A stretch of DNA of 64,000 nucleotides from Phascolarctos cinereus (Eukaryota; Chordata; Mammalia; Diprotodontia; Phascolarctidae), in the NCBI RefSeq assembly GCF_002099425.1, contig NW_018344059.1, forward strand, positions 9,602,501 to 9,666,500, given 5' to 3'. The notes under the pieces were generated by a model. The model did no database searches, was not told the origin of the DNA, and worked only from the letters and a program-made list of their open reading frames with translations. Below are positions 34,441 to 45,660 of this stretch, piece after piece. How positions within the stretch are numbered: the first letter of the stretch is position 1; every line of letters starts with the position of its first letter. A program made the translations under genes and the position numbers.

Positions 34441-34486
34441 TAATAATAATAACAATAATGATAATATATAATAATAATAATAATGA
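34437..34486. repeat. (TAA)n-like tract
   Basis: Imperfect TAA units directly behind the SINE, probably derived from its tail. Confidence 0.85.
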
Positions 34487-34998
34487 ACCTAAAATATAGA
34501 TTTTCTGAGCTGATTTTAGAATATAGAATTAGAGATATTCGAGGTTGGGGGAACTAGTGTTTTTTTCTTTTCCCCAGGGAAGCAACATCTAAGTGGTGTG
34601 CTTCTTTTTAGCAGCAGACCTCTGACTTGCTATCCCCATACTGCTTATTATTTCACTGGTTGTATAGATGGGACACCACTGGGAAATCTGAGGATAACCT
34701 TCACTCAATGCAGGGTCCCTGCTGCCTACTCCCCCACTTCTGTTTATTTCCTGTTGTTGGCATGATCATCCGCTGTTTCACAGAGAGATAGGGCTGGACT
34801 CCAAGAGATGAGCTTCCCCCTTTGCTAGCTTGAATGAAAGACTCTTGGTGGACAGTCTTCTAGAAGTGTTCCCATTCCAAATGAATTTGCACTTAGGATC
34901 ACAATTCTAAAGTCTAGCCCTTCCCTTTCTCTGGAGCAAGAGACAAACTATAAAGACTAGGCCTCTACCAAAATCAAACCTCTAGAAGATCCCAGAAC
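34487..34998. other. Unassigned non-coding sequence
   Basis: Nothing recognised. Confidence 0.4.
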
Positions 34999-34999
34999 A

Positions 35000-35080
35000 A
35001 TGGTTCTTAACCCTTGCTGTGTTGTGGACCCCTTTGATGGTCTGTGGAACCCATGTTAAGAGGCAGACAAAGGAAGATTT
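35000..35080. mobile_element. hAT-Charlie-like MITE fragment
   Basis: caatggttcttaacccttgctg, then gtggacccctttgatggtctgtgg. Resembles the terminal part of Charlie-type elements (cagtggttctcaacc... tggacccctttg). Confidence 0.5.
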
Positions 35081-35409
35081 TCTCTGTGGTCTCCTTGTCA
35101 CTTCAGCACTATGAAGGATCTTATAATGCTATCTAGAATTATGTCATCCCTGCTGATGCTTAGGTAAGAGCAACTTTTATCTATTCTAAAAATAAGTAGA
35201 ACATAGTCAGAACTATGCCAGGATGAAATGATTATAAAATCCATATAGATTCAGAACAGTAAGCTACACAGTGACCTGTGATAATCTGTGAGGGACTAAT
35301 TCTATAATTTTTTCTTTCCTGACCTTAATGCCTATAGAAAGTCATTGGTTTCTGTAAAAATGCCAAAGCAGGTTCCTGATGCTGGAATATGCTAGGTAAC
35401 AATGGGTAC
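35081..35409. other. Unassigned non-coding sequence
   Basis: Nothing recognised. Confidence 0.4.
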
Positions 35410-35422
35410 TGGCTCCTCTACT

Positions 35423-35563
35423 TTTTTTTTTAAGGCAATTGGGGTTAAGTGACTTGCCTAAGGTCACCAGCTAGTGTCAAGTGTTTGCTCTGAGGTTGGA
35501 TTTGAACTCAGGTTCTCCTGACTTCAGGGCCAGTACTCTATCCACTGCACCACCTAGTTGCCC
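35423..35563 (-). mobile_element. WSINE1/MAR1-like SINE with target-site duplication
   Basis: Antisense copy from a T-run and aaggcaattggggttaagtgac to cacctagttgccc. Flanked by tggctcctctact at 35410-35422 and 35564-35576. Confidence 0.9.
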
Positions 35564-35716
35564 TGGCTCCTCTACTCTTCAGAAGCTCCTAGGAATGGGG
35601 CTTCATTAATAGCACACTCTATTTTTTCCATCACCATCTTAAGGAACAGATTTCTTTATGACTTCTTTATGACTTTTGTTTCCTGTTTACATCAAGAGTC
35701 ATTTTCTCTGTGGTCA

Positions 35717-35900
35717 GGGTTCCTAAACTAAGGTCCATGAAATTAAAAAATATTGATGACTGCATTTTAATATAATTGGTTTTCCTTATAATCCTGAGTA
35801 TTTTTTTTTTTTGCATTTAAAATATTATTCTTGAAGGGATCCATAGCATCTATCAGACTGTCAAAGGGATCCATGACACACACAAAAAGGTTAATAACCC
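35717..35900. mobile_element. hAT-Charlie-like MITE
   Basis: Starts cagggttcctaaactaagg and ends aaaaaggttaataacccag, giving imperfect terminal inverted repeats. The interior (ttcttgaagggatccatagc; gactgtcaaagggatccatg) matches the same family as the fragment at 35000. No clear 8-bp duplication. Confidence 0.6.
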
Positions 35901-36138
35901 AGAGTCTAGAGGGAAAGCTAAATCATAGAGATAAATTCTTTCTCCAAGAAAGAACAGTTATTAAAACAGAGAAAATACTTTAGTTCCCTTAGTTTCCTCT
36001 CTAGAAAAGAAGCATTTTCTCTGTTTGACTAACTGTTCTCTCTTGGAAAAAGAATTTTCCTCAGGAAATGAATCACTTCCTCTCTGGGTATGATTCTTTT
36101 GGATCAAGACAGACTGTGTTTTGTCATATTCAATGCCC
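35901..36138. other. Unassigned non-coding sequence
   Basis: Nothing recognised. Confidence 0.35.
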
Positions 36139-36139
36139 A

Positions 36140-36290
36140 CGGGCATCTAGGTGGTTCAATGAAGACAGTACTGGGCTTGAAGTTAGGAAGAACTGAATTC
36201 AAATTTGGCCTCTGATATTTTTTAGTTAATGCACAGTGCCTAGTACATATTATTAAGCTTTATAAATGCTTGTTTCTTTCTTTCCTTGTC
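36140..36290 (+). mobile_element. MIR/THER-type SINE, internally deleted
   Basis: gggcatctaggtggttcaatgaag, gaactgaattcaaatttggcc, then jumps to gcacagtgcctagtacatatt and aaatgcttg. Confidence 0.6.
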
Positions 36291-36812
36291 ACCTATTTCC
36301 CATACTTTCTTGAAAGATTAACTAGGGAAAGGGAAGAAGTGCCTTTGAACTTTTTGAGGAAAGGGGGAGGAAGACCCCCCAATATGAGGGGAACTTTCAA
36401 CAAATGGAGTGTGACAGATTGTGCTTAAGTTGAAGTTTCCCTGTACAGCAGTCAAAAAAGCAATTATTCACTAGCAAATAGATAAAATTAGCAGATAATC
36501 CCACTAACTAATAGTAGATAATCCCACTACTAATCAAATCAGTAGATAATAAAAATAGATAATCCCCAAAAGCAACAAAATTTTGTTTGCTTGTACTGTT
36601 AAAATGGACCATTTATCAGGGGCCAGAAACCTCTTTGGGTGACAGGTCGGTCTCTTTCGTTTGAATAATGGAATAAAGAGTAAGTTGATTAAGTGGAGAG
36701 ATATCACTTAGTGGTTTGTGGAGGGAAGGCAGGTGGGTAGGGAAGGAATTTGGGCTTAGAACATGAGAATGGAATGCAAAGTAGTGGGGAATGTATTGAT
36801 AGTAGAAAAAAA
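36291..36812. other. Unassigned, with a short degenerate tandem repeat
   Basis: 36476-36570 holds four imperfect units built on agataatcccactaa. No gene. Confidence 0.5.
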
Positions 36813-36814
36813 GC

Positions 36815-36990
36815 ATTGGCTAGAAGTTGGGAAGGCTAGGCTGTAATCCAGCTCTATCATTCACTAGACCTTGATTGAATCAGTTGGACTTTCTGAGCTT
36901 CAATTTCTTTATCCACATAATAAGTATAATTGAACTAGATTATCTTTAAAGTCCCCTTTACCTCTAACATTCTTTGTTCTAAAAATCTAA
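36815..36990 (+). mobile_element. MIR-type SINE
   Basis: agcattggctagaagttggg, ggctgtaatccagctctatc, gcttcaatttctttatccac. Confidence 0.55.
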
Positions 36991-37017
36991 GAATAAATTA
37001 ATGAATGAATGACCAAA

Positions 37018-37049
37018 CAAAAGAATGATTAAGTATTTATTAAGCACTT
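37018..37049 (-). mobile_element. L2-type LINE 3' end, left piece
   Basis: aagtatttattaagcacttaatg. It continues at about 39836 beyond the inserted HAL1. Confidence 0.55.
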
Positions 37050-39834
37050 AATGTTTTTTTAAATTCTTTTTCCTGATTTATTTATTTTTTAGTATTCAAC
37101 ATTCACTTCCACAAGATTTTGAGTTTCAAATTTTCTCCCCATCTCTCCCCATTTCCTATCCTATGACAACATGCATTCTGATTATCTGATTATCCCTTCC
37201 CCTACCTCATTGCCTATGTATCTTATTTCCCAGTTGCATGTAAAAACAATTTTTAACATATATTTTAAAAATTTTGAGTTTCAGATTCTCTCCCCTCCTC
37301 TTTCCCCACAACATTCATTTAGAAGGAAACAGTTCAATATAGGTTATACATGTGTAGTCATACAAAGCACTTCTATAGTAGTCATGTTGGGAAAGACTAA
37401 CTATATTTCCTTCCATCTTATCCCACCTCCCATTTATTTTAGTCTCTCTTTTAACCCTTTCCCTCCTCAAAAGTGTTTTCTTCTGATTATCCCCTCCCCC
37501 AATCTGCCCTCCTTTCTATTACCCCATATCCCCTTCTCTCCTATTTTTCTGTAGGGTAAGATAGATTTCCATACTCAACTGAGTGTGTGTTATTTCTTCC
37601 TTAAACCAAATCCAATGAGAGTAAGGTTCACTTATTCCTTCTCACCTCCCCCTTCTTCTCCATTGTAAAAGCTTTTTCTTGCCTCTTTTATGTGAGATAA
37701 TTTACCCCATTCTAACTCTCCCTTTCTTCTTCTCCTAGTAAATTCCTTGCTCACCCCTTAATTTTCTTTTTTAGATGTCATCCCTTCATATTCCACTCAT
37801 CCTGTGCCCTCTATCTGTTTATTTTTCCCTCTAACTACCCTGATAATAAGAAAGGTCTCATGAGTTATAAATATGATCTTTCCATGTAGGAATGTAAACA
37901 GTTCAATAATAAGTCCCTTTAATAAGTCCCTTATGATTTCTCTTTCTTGCTTACCTTTTCATGCTTCTCTTGAGTTTTGTATTTGAAAGTCAATTTTTTT
38001 TAATTTAGCTCTAGCTTCTCAAGAATGCATTAAATTCCTCTACATCATTAAATGTAAAGTTTTCTCCCTTATTGATTATACTCATTTTTGGTGAGAGGTG
38101 ATTCTTGGTTTTAATCCTAGTTCCTTTGACCCCTGGAATATCACATTCCAAGCCCTTCAATTCCTTAATGTAGAAGCTGTTAAATCTTGTGTTACCACAA
38201 TACTTAAATTGTTTCTTTCCGGCTGCTTGCAGTATTTTCTCCTTGAGCTGGGAACTCTGGAATTTGGCTACAATATTCTTGGGAGTTTTCCTTCTGGGAT
38301 CTCTTTGAGGAGGTGATTGATAGAGTCTTTCAATTTCTATTTTACCCTCTGGTTCTAGAGTATCAGGGCAGTTTTCCTTGATAATTTCTTGAAAGATGAT
38401 GTCTACACTCTTTTTGATCATGGCTTTCAGGTAGTCCAATAATTTTTAAATGATCTCTCTTGGACCTATTTTCCAATGAGGTATTTCATATTGTCTTTAA
38501 TATTTTTGTTTTGATTTTGTTTTATAATGTCTTGATTTCTCATAGAGTCATTAGCTTCCATTTGCTCCATTCAAATTTTTAAGGAATAATTTTCTTCACT
38601 GAGCTTTTGGACCTCCTTTTCCGGATTCTGCTTTTTAAGGCCTTCTTCTCCTCATTGGCTTTTTGGACCTCTTTTGCCATTTGGTCTAGTCTATTTTTAA
38701 GGTGTTATTTTCTTCAGTATTTTTTGGGTCTTCTTTAGCAAGCTATTGACTCATTTTTCGTTATTTTTTTTGCATCACTCTCATTTCTCTTCCCAATTTT
38801 TCCTCTACTCCTCTTACTTGCTTCTCAAAATCCTTTTTGAGCTCTTCCATGGTCTGAGACTAATTCACATTTTTCTTGGAGGCTTTGGATATAGGAGCTT
38901 TGACTTTGTTGTCTTTTTCTGCTTGTATGTTTTGATCTTCCTTGTCACCAAAGTAAGATTCTGTAGTCTCAGTTTTTCCACTGTTTGCTCATTTTCACAG
39001 TCAATTACTTGACTTTTTAATTCTTTGTTAAGGTAGAGCTCTGCTTCCAGTGTAGAGGGTATACTGTCCCAAGCTTCAGGGATTTTGAGCAGCTGTTTTC
39101 AGAGATACTTCTAGGGACCTGTAAGCTTTCAGTTCTTCCAAAGAGAGGTGTTTACTCCTCTCCTGGCCTGTGCTCTGGTCTGTGAGTGACCACAAGCATT
39201 CTTTTCTGCCCTGGGACTGTGAGGAGAGTTCCCTTCTCTACTGCTGCCACGAGCTCTGCTATGCCAGTGCTCCTCCTCACCCCAGGACTGCCACCCATGA
39301 CCACAACCCAGATCCAAGTATGGGCAAAGCACCAGAATCCTGTCTCAGTGCCAGCAAAGAGATCCCTGTAATCTCCTTCTGATCAGTTGTTTGATCCCCT
39401 TAAGCAGCCACTGCCACTGCCTCCACTCCGGGGCTGTGGAGGGGCTGGTGCTTGACTGGGTTCCTCTCTTACACAGGTCCAATAGACTTTTTCCACTGAC
39501 CTTCTAAGTTGTCTTTGGTGTTTGTGGGTTGAGAAGTCTGGGAACCACAACAGCTGCCAGTGATTCAGTCACCCGAAGCCTGCTCCCGGTTTTCTGGGGC
39601 CATGTCTGTGCCAGCATGGCCCACACTAGACTGTGCTCCTCTCCCAGCCTGGTGCCACAGATCTTTCCCATCTACCATCTAGGTTGTCTTGGCCTGGAAA
39701 TTTGTTTCACTCTGTCTTTTTGTGGGTTCTGCTGCTCTAGAATTTATTTAGAGTCATTTTTTACAGGTATTTGGAGCGGTTTGGGGGACAGCTCAAGCAA
39801 GTCCCTGCTTTCACTGTGCCATCTTGGCTCCACC
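37050..39834 (-). mobile_element. HAL1-type element (L1 relative with ORF1 but no ORF2)
   Basis: Minus-strand element of about 2.8 kb. Its 5' end, caggggtggagccaagatgg, is at 39834. A GC-richer 5' UTR runs to 38993. ORF1 runs from ATG at 38992 to 38011. A pyrimidine-poor (sense) 3' UTR follows to an A-tail near 37053. No endonuclease or reverse transcriptase fits in the 980-base ORF1 plus 950-base 3' UTR. This is the known HAL1 layout, which depends on L1 for mobility. It sits inside an L2 3' end; gcactta occurs on both sides (37043 region and 39837 region), consistent with a short target-site duplication. Confidence 0.75.
38011..38992 (-). pseudogene. HAL1/L1 ORF1 (nucleic-acid-binding protein)
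   Basis: About 327 codons from ATG at 38992. The N-terminal half (about 38440-38992) is lysine/glutamate-rich and coiled-coil-like and carries several in-frame stops (for example right after MSKQWKN). The C-terminal 142 codons (38011-38439) are open. They read IIFQEIIKENCPDTLE, PPQRDPRRKTPKNIV, KEKILQAAGKKQFKYCG and end FNDVEEFNAFLRS. These match the RRM and C-terminal domain of L1 ORF1p (compare LQDIIQENFPNL, TPQRYSSRRATPRHIIVRF, KEKMLRAAREK). In living elements the protein trimerises and coats RNA. This copy cannot make the full protein. Confidence 0.75.
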
Positions 39835-39835
39835 C

Positions 39836-39995
39836 CTGCACTTACTATTTGTATTTGGGAATACAAATAGAGAAGCAAAATCAATCCTTGCCTTCAAGGA
39901 GCTAACATTCCCATATATAGTTAGAATGGTGGCTAGGAAGTGGTACTTTGGTCTGAAAAGTTGCAGGGGTAATGAGATATAGGGCAATAAATATG
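39836..39995 (-). mobile_element. L2-type LINE 3' end, right piece
   Basis: gcacttactatttgtatttggg, then ccttgccttcaaggagctaac. Rejoins the piece at 37018-37049. Confidence 0.55.
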
Positions 39996-40159
39996 ACAAT
40001 CCACATACGGGAAAAAAATATCAGAGTTTATTTAACAATGGTTCAAGTTTCCAAAACTGGAGAAGGAATAGGAAGAGGAAAAGGTATTTCCCTAGTGGGC
40101 AACATTGTTGGCATGGCTGTGGTAGAGAAGATAGCACAGTGTCGATCATTTTGTCTTAT

Positions 40160-40405
40160 AGTCCTTTTCTAGTCATATCCAACTCTTTGCAACTATGTTT
40201 GGGGTTTTCTTGGCAAAGATACAGAAGTGGTTTGCCATTCCCTTTTCCAGCTCATTTTACAGCCAAGGAAACTGAGTCAGACAGGGTTAAGTGACTTGTC
40301 CAGGGTCACATAGCTATAAATGTCTGGGGCCAGATTTGAACTCAGGAGGGTAAGTCTTTCTGACTCTAGGCCCAGCATTCTATCCACTGTGCCATCTAAC
40401 TCCCC
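40160..40405 (-). mobile_element. ACAACAA-tailed SINE
   Basis: Antisense copy: catatccaactctttgcaac, tttggggttttcttggcaaag, agtggtttgccattccc, ggttaagtgacttgtccagg, ending ctatccactgtgccatctaac. Confidence 0.85.
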
Positions 40406-40491
40406 AGTGTTGATTATGTCTCCTCTTTATTCAAAAAACTTTGGAAGCCTCCAATGATCTGCCTTTGACAGGTACCCCAAACTGTTACCTC

Positions 40492-40508
40492 AAGAATCTA
40501 TTCAGTTT
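40492..40508 (+). repeat. Target-site duplication, left copy
   Basis: aagaatctattcagttt, identical to 40671-40687. Confidence 0.9.
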
Positions 40509-40670
40509 AGGGGCAGCTGGGTGGCACAGTGGATAGAGCACAGGCCCTGAAGTCAGGAGTACCTGAGTTCAAATGTAGCCTCAGACCAAACACTTGACAC
40601 TTACTAGCTGTATGACCCTGGGCAAGTCACTTAACCCCAATTGCCTAAAAAACCCAAAGCAAAACAATAA
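40509..40670 (+). mobile_element. WSINE1/MAR1-like SINE, complete
   Basis: Full sense copy, ggggcagctgggtggcacag to ccaattgcctaaaaaacc, followed by an A-rich tail with a few C and G. A perfect 17-bp target-site duplication surrounds it, so it is comparatively young. Confidence 0.95.
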
Positions 40671-40687
40671 AAGAATCTATTCAGTTT
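40671..40687 (+). repeat. Target-site duplication, right copy
   Basis: aagaatctattcagttt, identical to 40492-40508. Confidence 0.9.
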
Positions 40688-40744
40688 GGGGTTAGACTAC
40701 TCACAAATTATCTACATCCCTATTTCCACTCTGAATTCTCCACT

Positions 40745-41760
40745 GAAAAATCAATTGATTACAAGGCATAACATCATGGTGAAAATAAAAAGAATTTACT
40801 AAAATTTATGCAATTAGGAGAAGGGAAGCAGTTAAGTAGAAAAAAATCTTTGTAAGAAATATGTCTGATTAGGGTCTCCATATAAGTAACTAACAGAAAT
40901 ACCTAAGGCCAAAAGTCATTTTACAATAGATAAGTGGTCAAATGATATGAACAAATAGTTCTCAAAAGAACAACAAACTATTAACGACCATATAAAAGAA
41001 TATTCCAAATCACTAATAAAAATGCAATTCAAAGCAACTCTGAAATTTCCTTCACATTCAACAAACTGGCAAAGGTGATATCAGGTGGGAAATGTCAATG
41101 TCAGAGAGTTGGGTAAAACACAAATAGGCTGACTAAACACCCTGTACTTGGTGGATCTGTGAATTGGCTCAAACATCCTAGAAAGCAATTTGGAATTATG
41201 CTAGAGAAAAGTTACTAAAATGCCTATGTCCTTTGAACCAGAAATTCCACAAGTTGCCATATACCCCAAGGAAATCAATGAAAACAACAAAGGTTCTGTA
41301 TACACCAAAATATTTGTAGTGCTTTTTGTGATAGCTAAGATTTGGAAACAAAATAGATGCCTCACAATTGACTAAACAAATTATGGTACATGAAAGTAAT
41401 TGGAATATTATTATACTATAAGAAATTATGAATAGGAAGAATATGGAGAAGCATGGAAAAATGTTGATGAGCTGACAGAAATTGAAGTAAGCAGAACCAG
41501 GAAAACAGTATATGACTACAGTGACTACAAAAATATAAATGGAAGGAAGAACAGCAAAACAATCAAAATGTGGCTGCTTTGAAATTATAAAGATCCAGTC
41601 TGACTTCAAAGCAGAAATATGAGAAACCACTTCTTTCTGCTTTTTTTTATAAAAATGGGAACTATAAATGTGAAACTGCATATGTCACTTTTTTTGATAT
41701 GCTGATTTTTTAAAAAATGCTTTGTTATGAGGGATGACTCTTTGGGAAGGTGAAGAGGAC
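40745..41760 (+). mobile_element. L1 3'-end fragment
   Basis: ORF2 C-terminus and 3' UTR in sense: agataagtggtcaaatgatatg (the DKWSKDM region), ctagaaagcaatttggaattatgc, acaaattatggtacatgaaag, gaagtaagcagaaccaggaaaac. Many stops. Confidence 0.75.
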
Positions 41761-43056
41761 AGAGGGACACACTAGAAAATCTGGGTAATATAAAAGTGAA
41801 ATATATCTGTTTGCAAAAAGAATTTCCTTAAGATAGCAATCAGCATCATATAAAAAGCAAACATTAAGAGCAAAAACTCTCAACAACCATGCTTCCAAAC
41901 AAACTATTGTGTCTTCTCCATGCACTCCATCCACAGGTATCGTCTAGCTAGATGTGCAATCTCTTCACTTATTATGCCTTGAACATCATATGTTAAGTAG
42001 ATAATTTTACTCTGACCTGTTGCTGTTCTATGCCCTTGATATTCTCAGACCTTTTGGTCTACTAGAATTCTATTTCTGACCTCATAAATGGCAGTATTTT
42101 CAGGCCTAGTGGTTATATGGTCTCATTCCTGAACCTGTGAATTACTTGGGCTGACTATAACTATCTTCAGCTAGTATGTTCCCTAGGGACCTCCATTGCT
42201 GGAATAGGAGGCAGGAAAACCAAAGACTCTGGCTGTAGTTCTCTGTCTTGTCAGAAAACGGATCTCTTTCTGACTGAGACCAATTTGGTGAACTTTTCTG
42301 AACTTCTAGTGTGTTATGTAATTTTCCAAATCACTTCCCCATTATCTACCTCTAACAGTCTATCTGTATCTCCCTATGGCTCCATCTTGGAGCCTGCTTG
42401 ACCAATTCTTCATTATTCCTTTCCTTCCTGAAAATTAGGCAGTCCAATCCACTACCCTATAGACAAGAGTTGGCTGTGATGTGTGGTCTTTGCAGGATTG
42501 TGACTAGTCTCTCAGGTCATTTTGTAGATTGTCAAGTTGCCCAGTTTTCCTACTATTTGGCAACAGGAACCTGTCCCCTTGCTCGAATTCCTTATAATGA
42601 TTTAAAGCATCCCATTATCATTTTCTCCTTTCAGAGTTCTTCCTAGCTGAAGTCATAGCTACATAATACTCCTCCTTTACCTTATCTCTCAGAAAAGAAA
42701 CACCTTGGTTGTCAGTCTTAAATGACATTATCTTCTGAGACTCCCAAACACAAAATGATAGGTAAAAATGATTCTTACCCAAACAAAAGCAGAAATGAGG
42801 TAAATATTCTAGTATAATTTTTATTGGCATTATAAGCATGCAGTAGCAGTTCCTCATCTTCACTCTGCCTTCTACTTAGGCCTCAACATTCCCTGTACAC
42901 TCGACAGGGAATGACTAAAATGATCAGGCTGCTTGTCTCCCTAAGAGTCACAAGGCATAGCTCTAGAATTCTTGATTCCTGTGTTGAACAAAAAAATATT
43001 AATTCTACACTCTGCATTTGAAGCGTGAGTCTGACAGAATTTTATTTACTTTGGCA

Positions 43057-43060
<4 letters not shown>
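41761..43060. other. Long unassigned stretch
   Basis: No recognised repeat or gene. The 82- and 81-codon frames near 42398-42863 have no family resemblance. Confidence 0.4.
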
Positions 43061-43155
<95 letters not shown>

Positions 43156-43175
43156 GAAAGAGAGAGAGAGAGAGA
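43061..43175. repeat. Compound (TG)n(AG)n microsatellite
   Basis: About 14 TG units, then more than 40 AG units with few interruptions. The same compound order occurs at 60534-60616. Confidence 0.95.
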
Positions 43176-43254
43176 AACTGGTAAAGTTTTCCCATTCCCT
43201 CATACATGATTCTACTCCACATTGATTTAAGGTAAAAGTGTTAAAAACTTCAAC

Positions 43255-43515
43255 AATGGATAGAATGTTAGACTTGGAGTTAGGAGCACCTGAGTTCACA
43301 GATGGTCTCAGAAACTTACTAGCTGTGTGACCTTGAACAATCATTTAATTTCTGTCTGCCTCAATTTCCTCGACTGTAAAATGGTGATAACGATAACAAC
43401 TACCTCCCAGGGTTGTTGTGAGGATCAAATAAGATGAAATATGATAACATTTGTAAAGTGCTTACTATAGTATCTGGCACATAAGTGCTTAATAAATGCT
43501 TATTACTTCTCTCTT
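43255..43515 (+). mobile_element. MIR/THER-type SINE
   Basis: aatggatagaatgttagacttggag, tactagctgtgtgaccttgaac, gggttgttgtgaggatcaaat, cttaataaatgcttatt. Confidence 0.75.
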
Positions 43516-43519
43516 TCTC

Positions 43520-43878
43520 TGTTGAGGGCCAGAACTGAAGAAGTCTAAATATGGGATTAGGAATTTAGGTTAGAGCTTGACTCTTTTCCTTTTCCTACCA
43601 TAAGGGCTTAATTATTCAGAATCTTTTGGCTCACCAACTTCTTGTGCCTGGATACCCTGACCCATCCTTGAACCTTGATAGCAAGCAGGTGTGTATAATT
43701 AAAGTAATACCTGAGGGTTGGGATTAGCCACTAACTCCTCGGGGGTGATTGTTAGCTTTCACTATTTAAACTGGACCCTCAGGATAATAAGCGGCTCAGT
43801 CTTTCGCTGATCTTGTCTGGCCTGCATCTCGTCATTTCACGCTTTTCCGTTTGATGCAATATTTAGTCACGGCCGACA
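43520..43878 (+). mobile_element. LTR-like unit, probably solo
   Basis: Runs from TGTTGAGGG to CGACA (359 bases, TG...CA ends). It has a TATTTAAA-type box at 43763-43770 and a CG-containing final third (ctttcgctgatcttgtctgg; cggccgaca) that looks like an R-U5. I see no matching target-site duplication and no internal viral region. A fossil; the family is not determined. Confidence 0.45.
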
Positions 43879-44674
43879 TTTATCCCCTCATGACATATTA
43901 AAATATGTGGGATTAACTTCATATCAATACTCACTACTTTCTTCCTTGATCATTCCTCGCAAGGACTTCAAGAGCCTCTTAGAGTCAATAGAGACAATCC
44001 TTTCTGAACTGGAAAGGAGGGGTCATTGTTCTACCTTTTCAGGGGATATGGAAAGAGAAGACTGTCCTGAGATGGACCAGGTGCTCAAATGCTTTGGGTA
44101 GAGAGAGATGAAAATCTAAAAAAGAGATTTTCTTTGTTCAACATTAAGTTTGCACCCTTAAGGAATTTCACAAAGAAATGGCCTTTTGTCCTTGACCTAT
44201 TATCTACCTTATTAAGAGGACAAGTCTAGAATAGAGTTAATGAAATCATTTTTTGAGGGGAGGAGCAGCTTTAAGTACCAGTTGCAGTTTACTTTTTTTT
44301 CTTTACAAGTTCTTTGAACTTTGGATTGCTTTTATCTATTGCCTTTATTCTGCATTTTGAGGGTGAGGATGTTTTAAGGAATATGGCTGCAGCAAAACAG
44401 AAAGGATTGCAAAGTGATCAGAGGCCTGGTCTAATGTACTTTTGAAAGTCCATTATAAAAATGAATAGAAAAACATGCTAAGTTTTCTGTAAACCCACAA
44501 ACCATGCTTAGCTATAAGAAACGTCATTGTACATAGTTATTTCTTCATACAGATTGTGATGTGCGTACTGAGGCGAGGCTTTCTACTTTGCTAAATCCCA
44601 GGGTCTTTTCAAAGTTCCCGATAGGAATCATTGTGCTGAACTTCAGGGTACAAATGATGAGGTAGGTGCAAGGT
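43879..44674. other. Unassigned sequence between two LTR-like units
   Basis: A 64-codon frame at 43907-44101 shows no viral or host family resemblance. Nothing else recognised. Confidence 0.35.
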
Positions 44675-45195
44675 GTGTGTGGTGGGGTCGTCTCGAAAGA
44701 ACTCATTCAGGCTGTCTCCAAGTCAAGTAAAGACATTTATTCCAGGTAATACACCAAGCAGGCTCTTCCTTAAGGGAGGCAAGCTCCTCCATGGAGGCAT
44801 TCCCTTAATGGAGTCAGCAGCCCCTCAAGGGAGAGCGCAGCTTAAGAGAGACCCCAGCTTAAGGAGGGCATTTCCTTAATGGAGACAGCCCCCCCTAGCC
44901 AGGAGAAACTAGAGATTCTTATAGAGGAAAACCTGCTGTGAATGGGGAGATAAGGTAATCAGGGACACGTAGGCAAGGAGAAGTGATAGTTCAGAGTTTT
45001 GCTCATATCTAGGCACATCATTATCCTATTGTTCAGTCCATTTGCCAGGGCAGAGGACCCCTGTTTGTTGCAGTATTTCACTGACCAGCCTATTTGAATC
45101 TCATTATCTCATTGACCAGTCCATTTACCTAGGGTGGAGGAGCCTCTGTTTTTCTCATCATTTCGATAAAGGCTTCAGCTAATCTCATCAGTTAG
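44675..45195 (-). mobile_element. LTR-like unit on the minus strand
   Basis: Read on the minus strand it has a TATA-like box (near 44916-44924), a polyadenylation signal AATAAA (44736-44741) and a C-rich, CG-containing end (cgacgaccccaccacaca, about 44675-44692). The U3 side holds an imperfect direct repeat with a period of about 83 bases (45018-45100 and 45101-45170, each with a cagtccattt block). The outer U3 edge is uncertain. No internal region was recognised. A fossil. Confidence 0.5.
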
Positions 45196-45375
45196 AAACC
45201 CATGCTTCTCTTTGATTGGCATCAATTACTTTTTTAAAAAAATTGGCATGTGTTCCAGGTGATTTTCTTCCATATATCACCTTTAAGATCTTTGGAGCAC
45301 TTCTTCTACTCTTTGATTCTTAGCAGCTGCTGCTTCTTAATTCTTTTCTTCCAAAAACCTTTTTTCTGGCCAGAA

Positions 45376-45660
45376 TCAAGCACCCATTGAAGCAAAGAGA
45401 TCTTTCAGGACAGGATCTAATTCACTGAGTTCAATAGTGAATCTTGTAAAGCCATAATCATGTTCATAATTTATTGGCATGGATCTTGGCCTCCATACAC
45501 ACTTTGATGATGGTGCTACACCACAGTATCTCCATTTCTTTAGTATGAATTGAGAGTTAGTGGTGCTTTCTTTTGAATGCATCAAAATGTGGTCTCCCAC
45601 TTCATGCATAAATCTTGGGCCTACAGCATCTCTTCCAGGCTCTGAGGTTCTATTCTAATC
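45376..45660 (-). pseudogene. Unrecognised conserved-looking ORF, possible retrocopy or exon
   Basis: A minus-strand frame runs from about 45651 to the stop at 45376. It opens before its first ATG (45609) with RTSEPGRDAVGPRF, continues HEVGDHILMHSKESTT, then KKWRYCGVAPSSKCVWRPRS, and ends ELDPVLKDLFASMGA. Composition is protein-like: balanced residues, tryptophans, cysteines and no low complexity, unlike the repeat-derived frames around it. I do not recognise the family. No poly-A signal, intron boundary or target duplication could be fixed, so it may be a 3' fragment of a processed copy, a terminal exon, or chance. Confidence 0.35.

Noticed and set aside
36476-36570. CRISPR-like short repeat array
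   Set aside because: Units are degenerate, adjacent and lack spacers; this is a small tandem repeat in mammalian DNA.
40509-40590. tRNA gene candidates at SINE heads
   Set aside because: The tRNA-like parts are SINE promoters, diverged and fused to SINE bodies; no free tRNA gene was seen.
43520-45195. One provirus with two LTRs
   Set aside because: The two LTR-like units differ in sequence and orientation, and no internal region was recognised between them.
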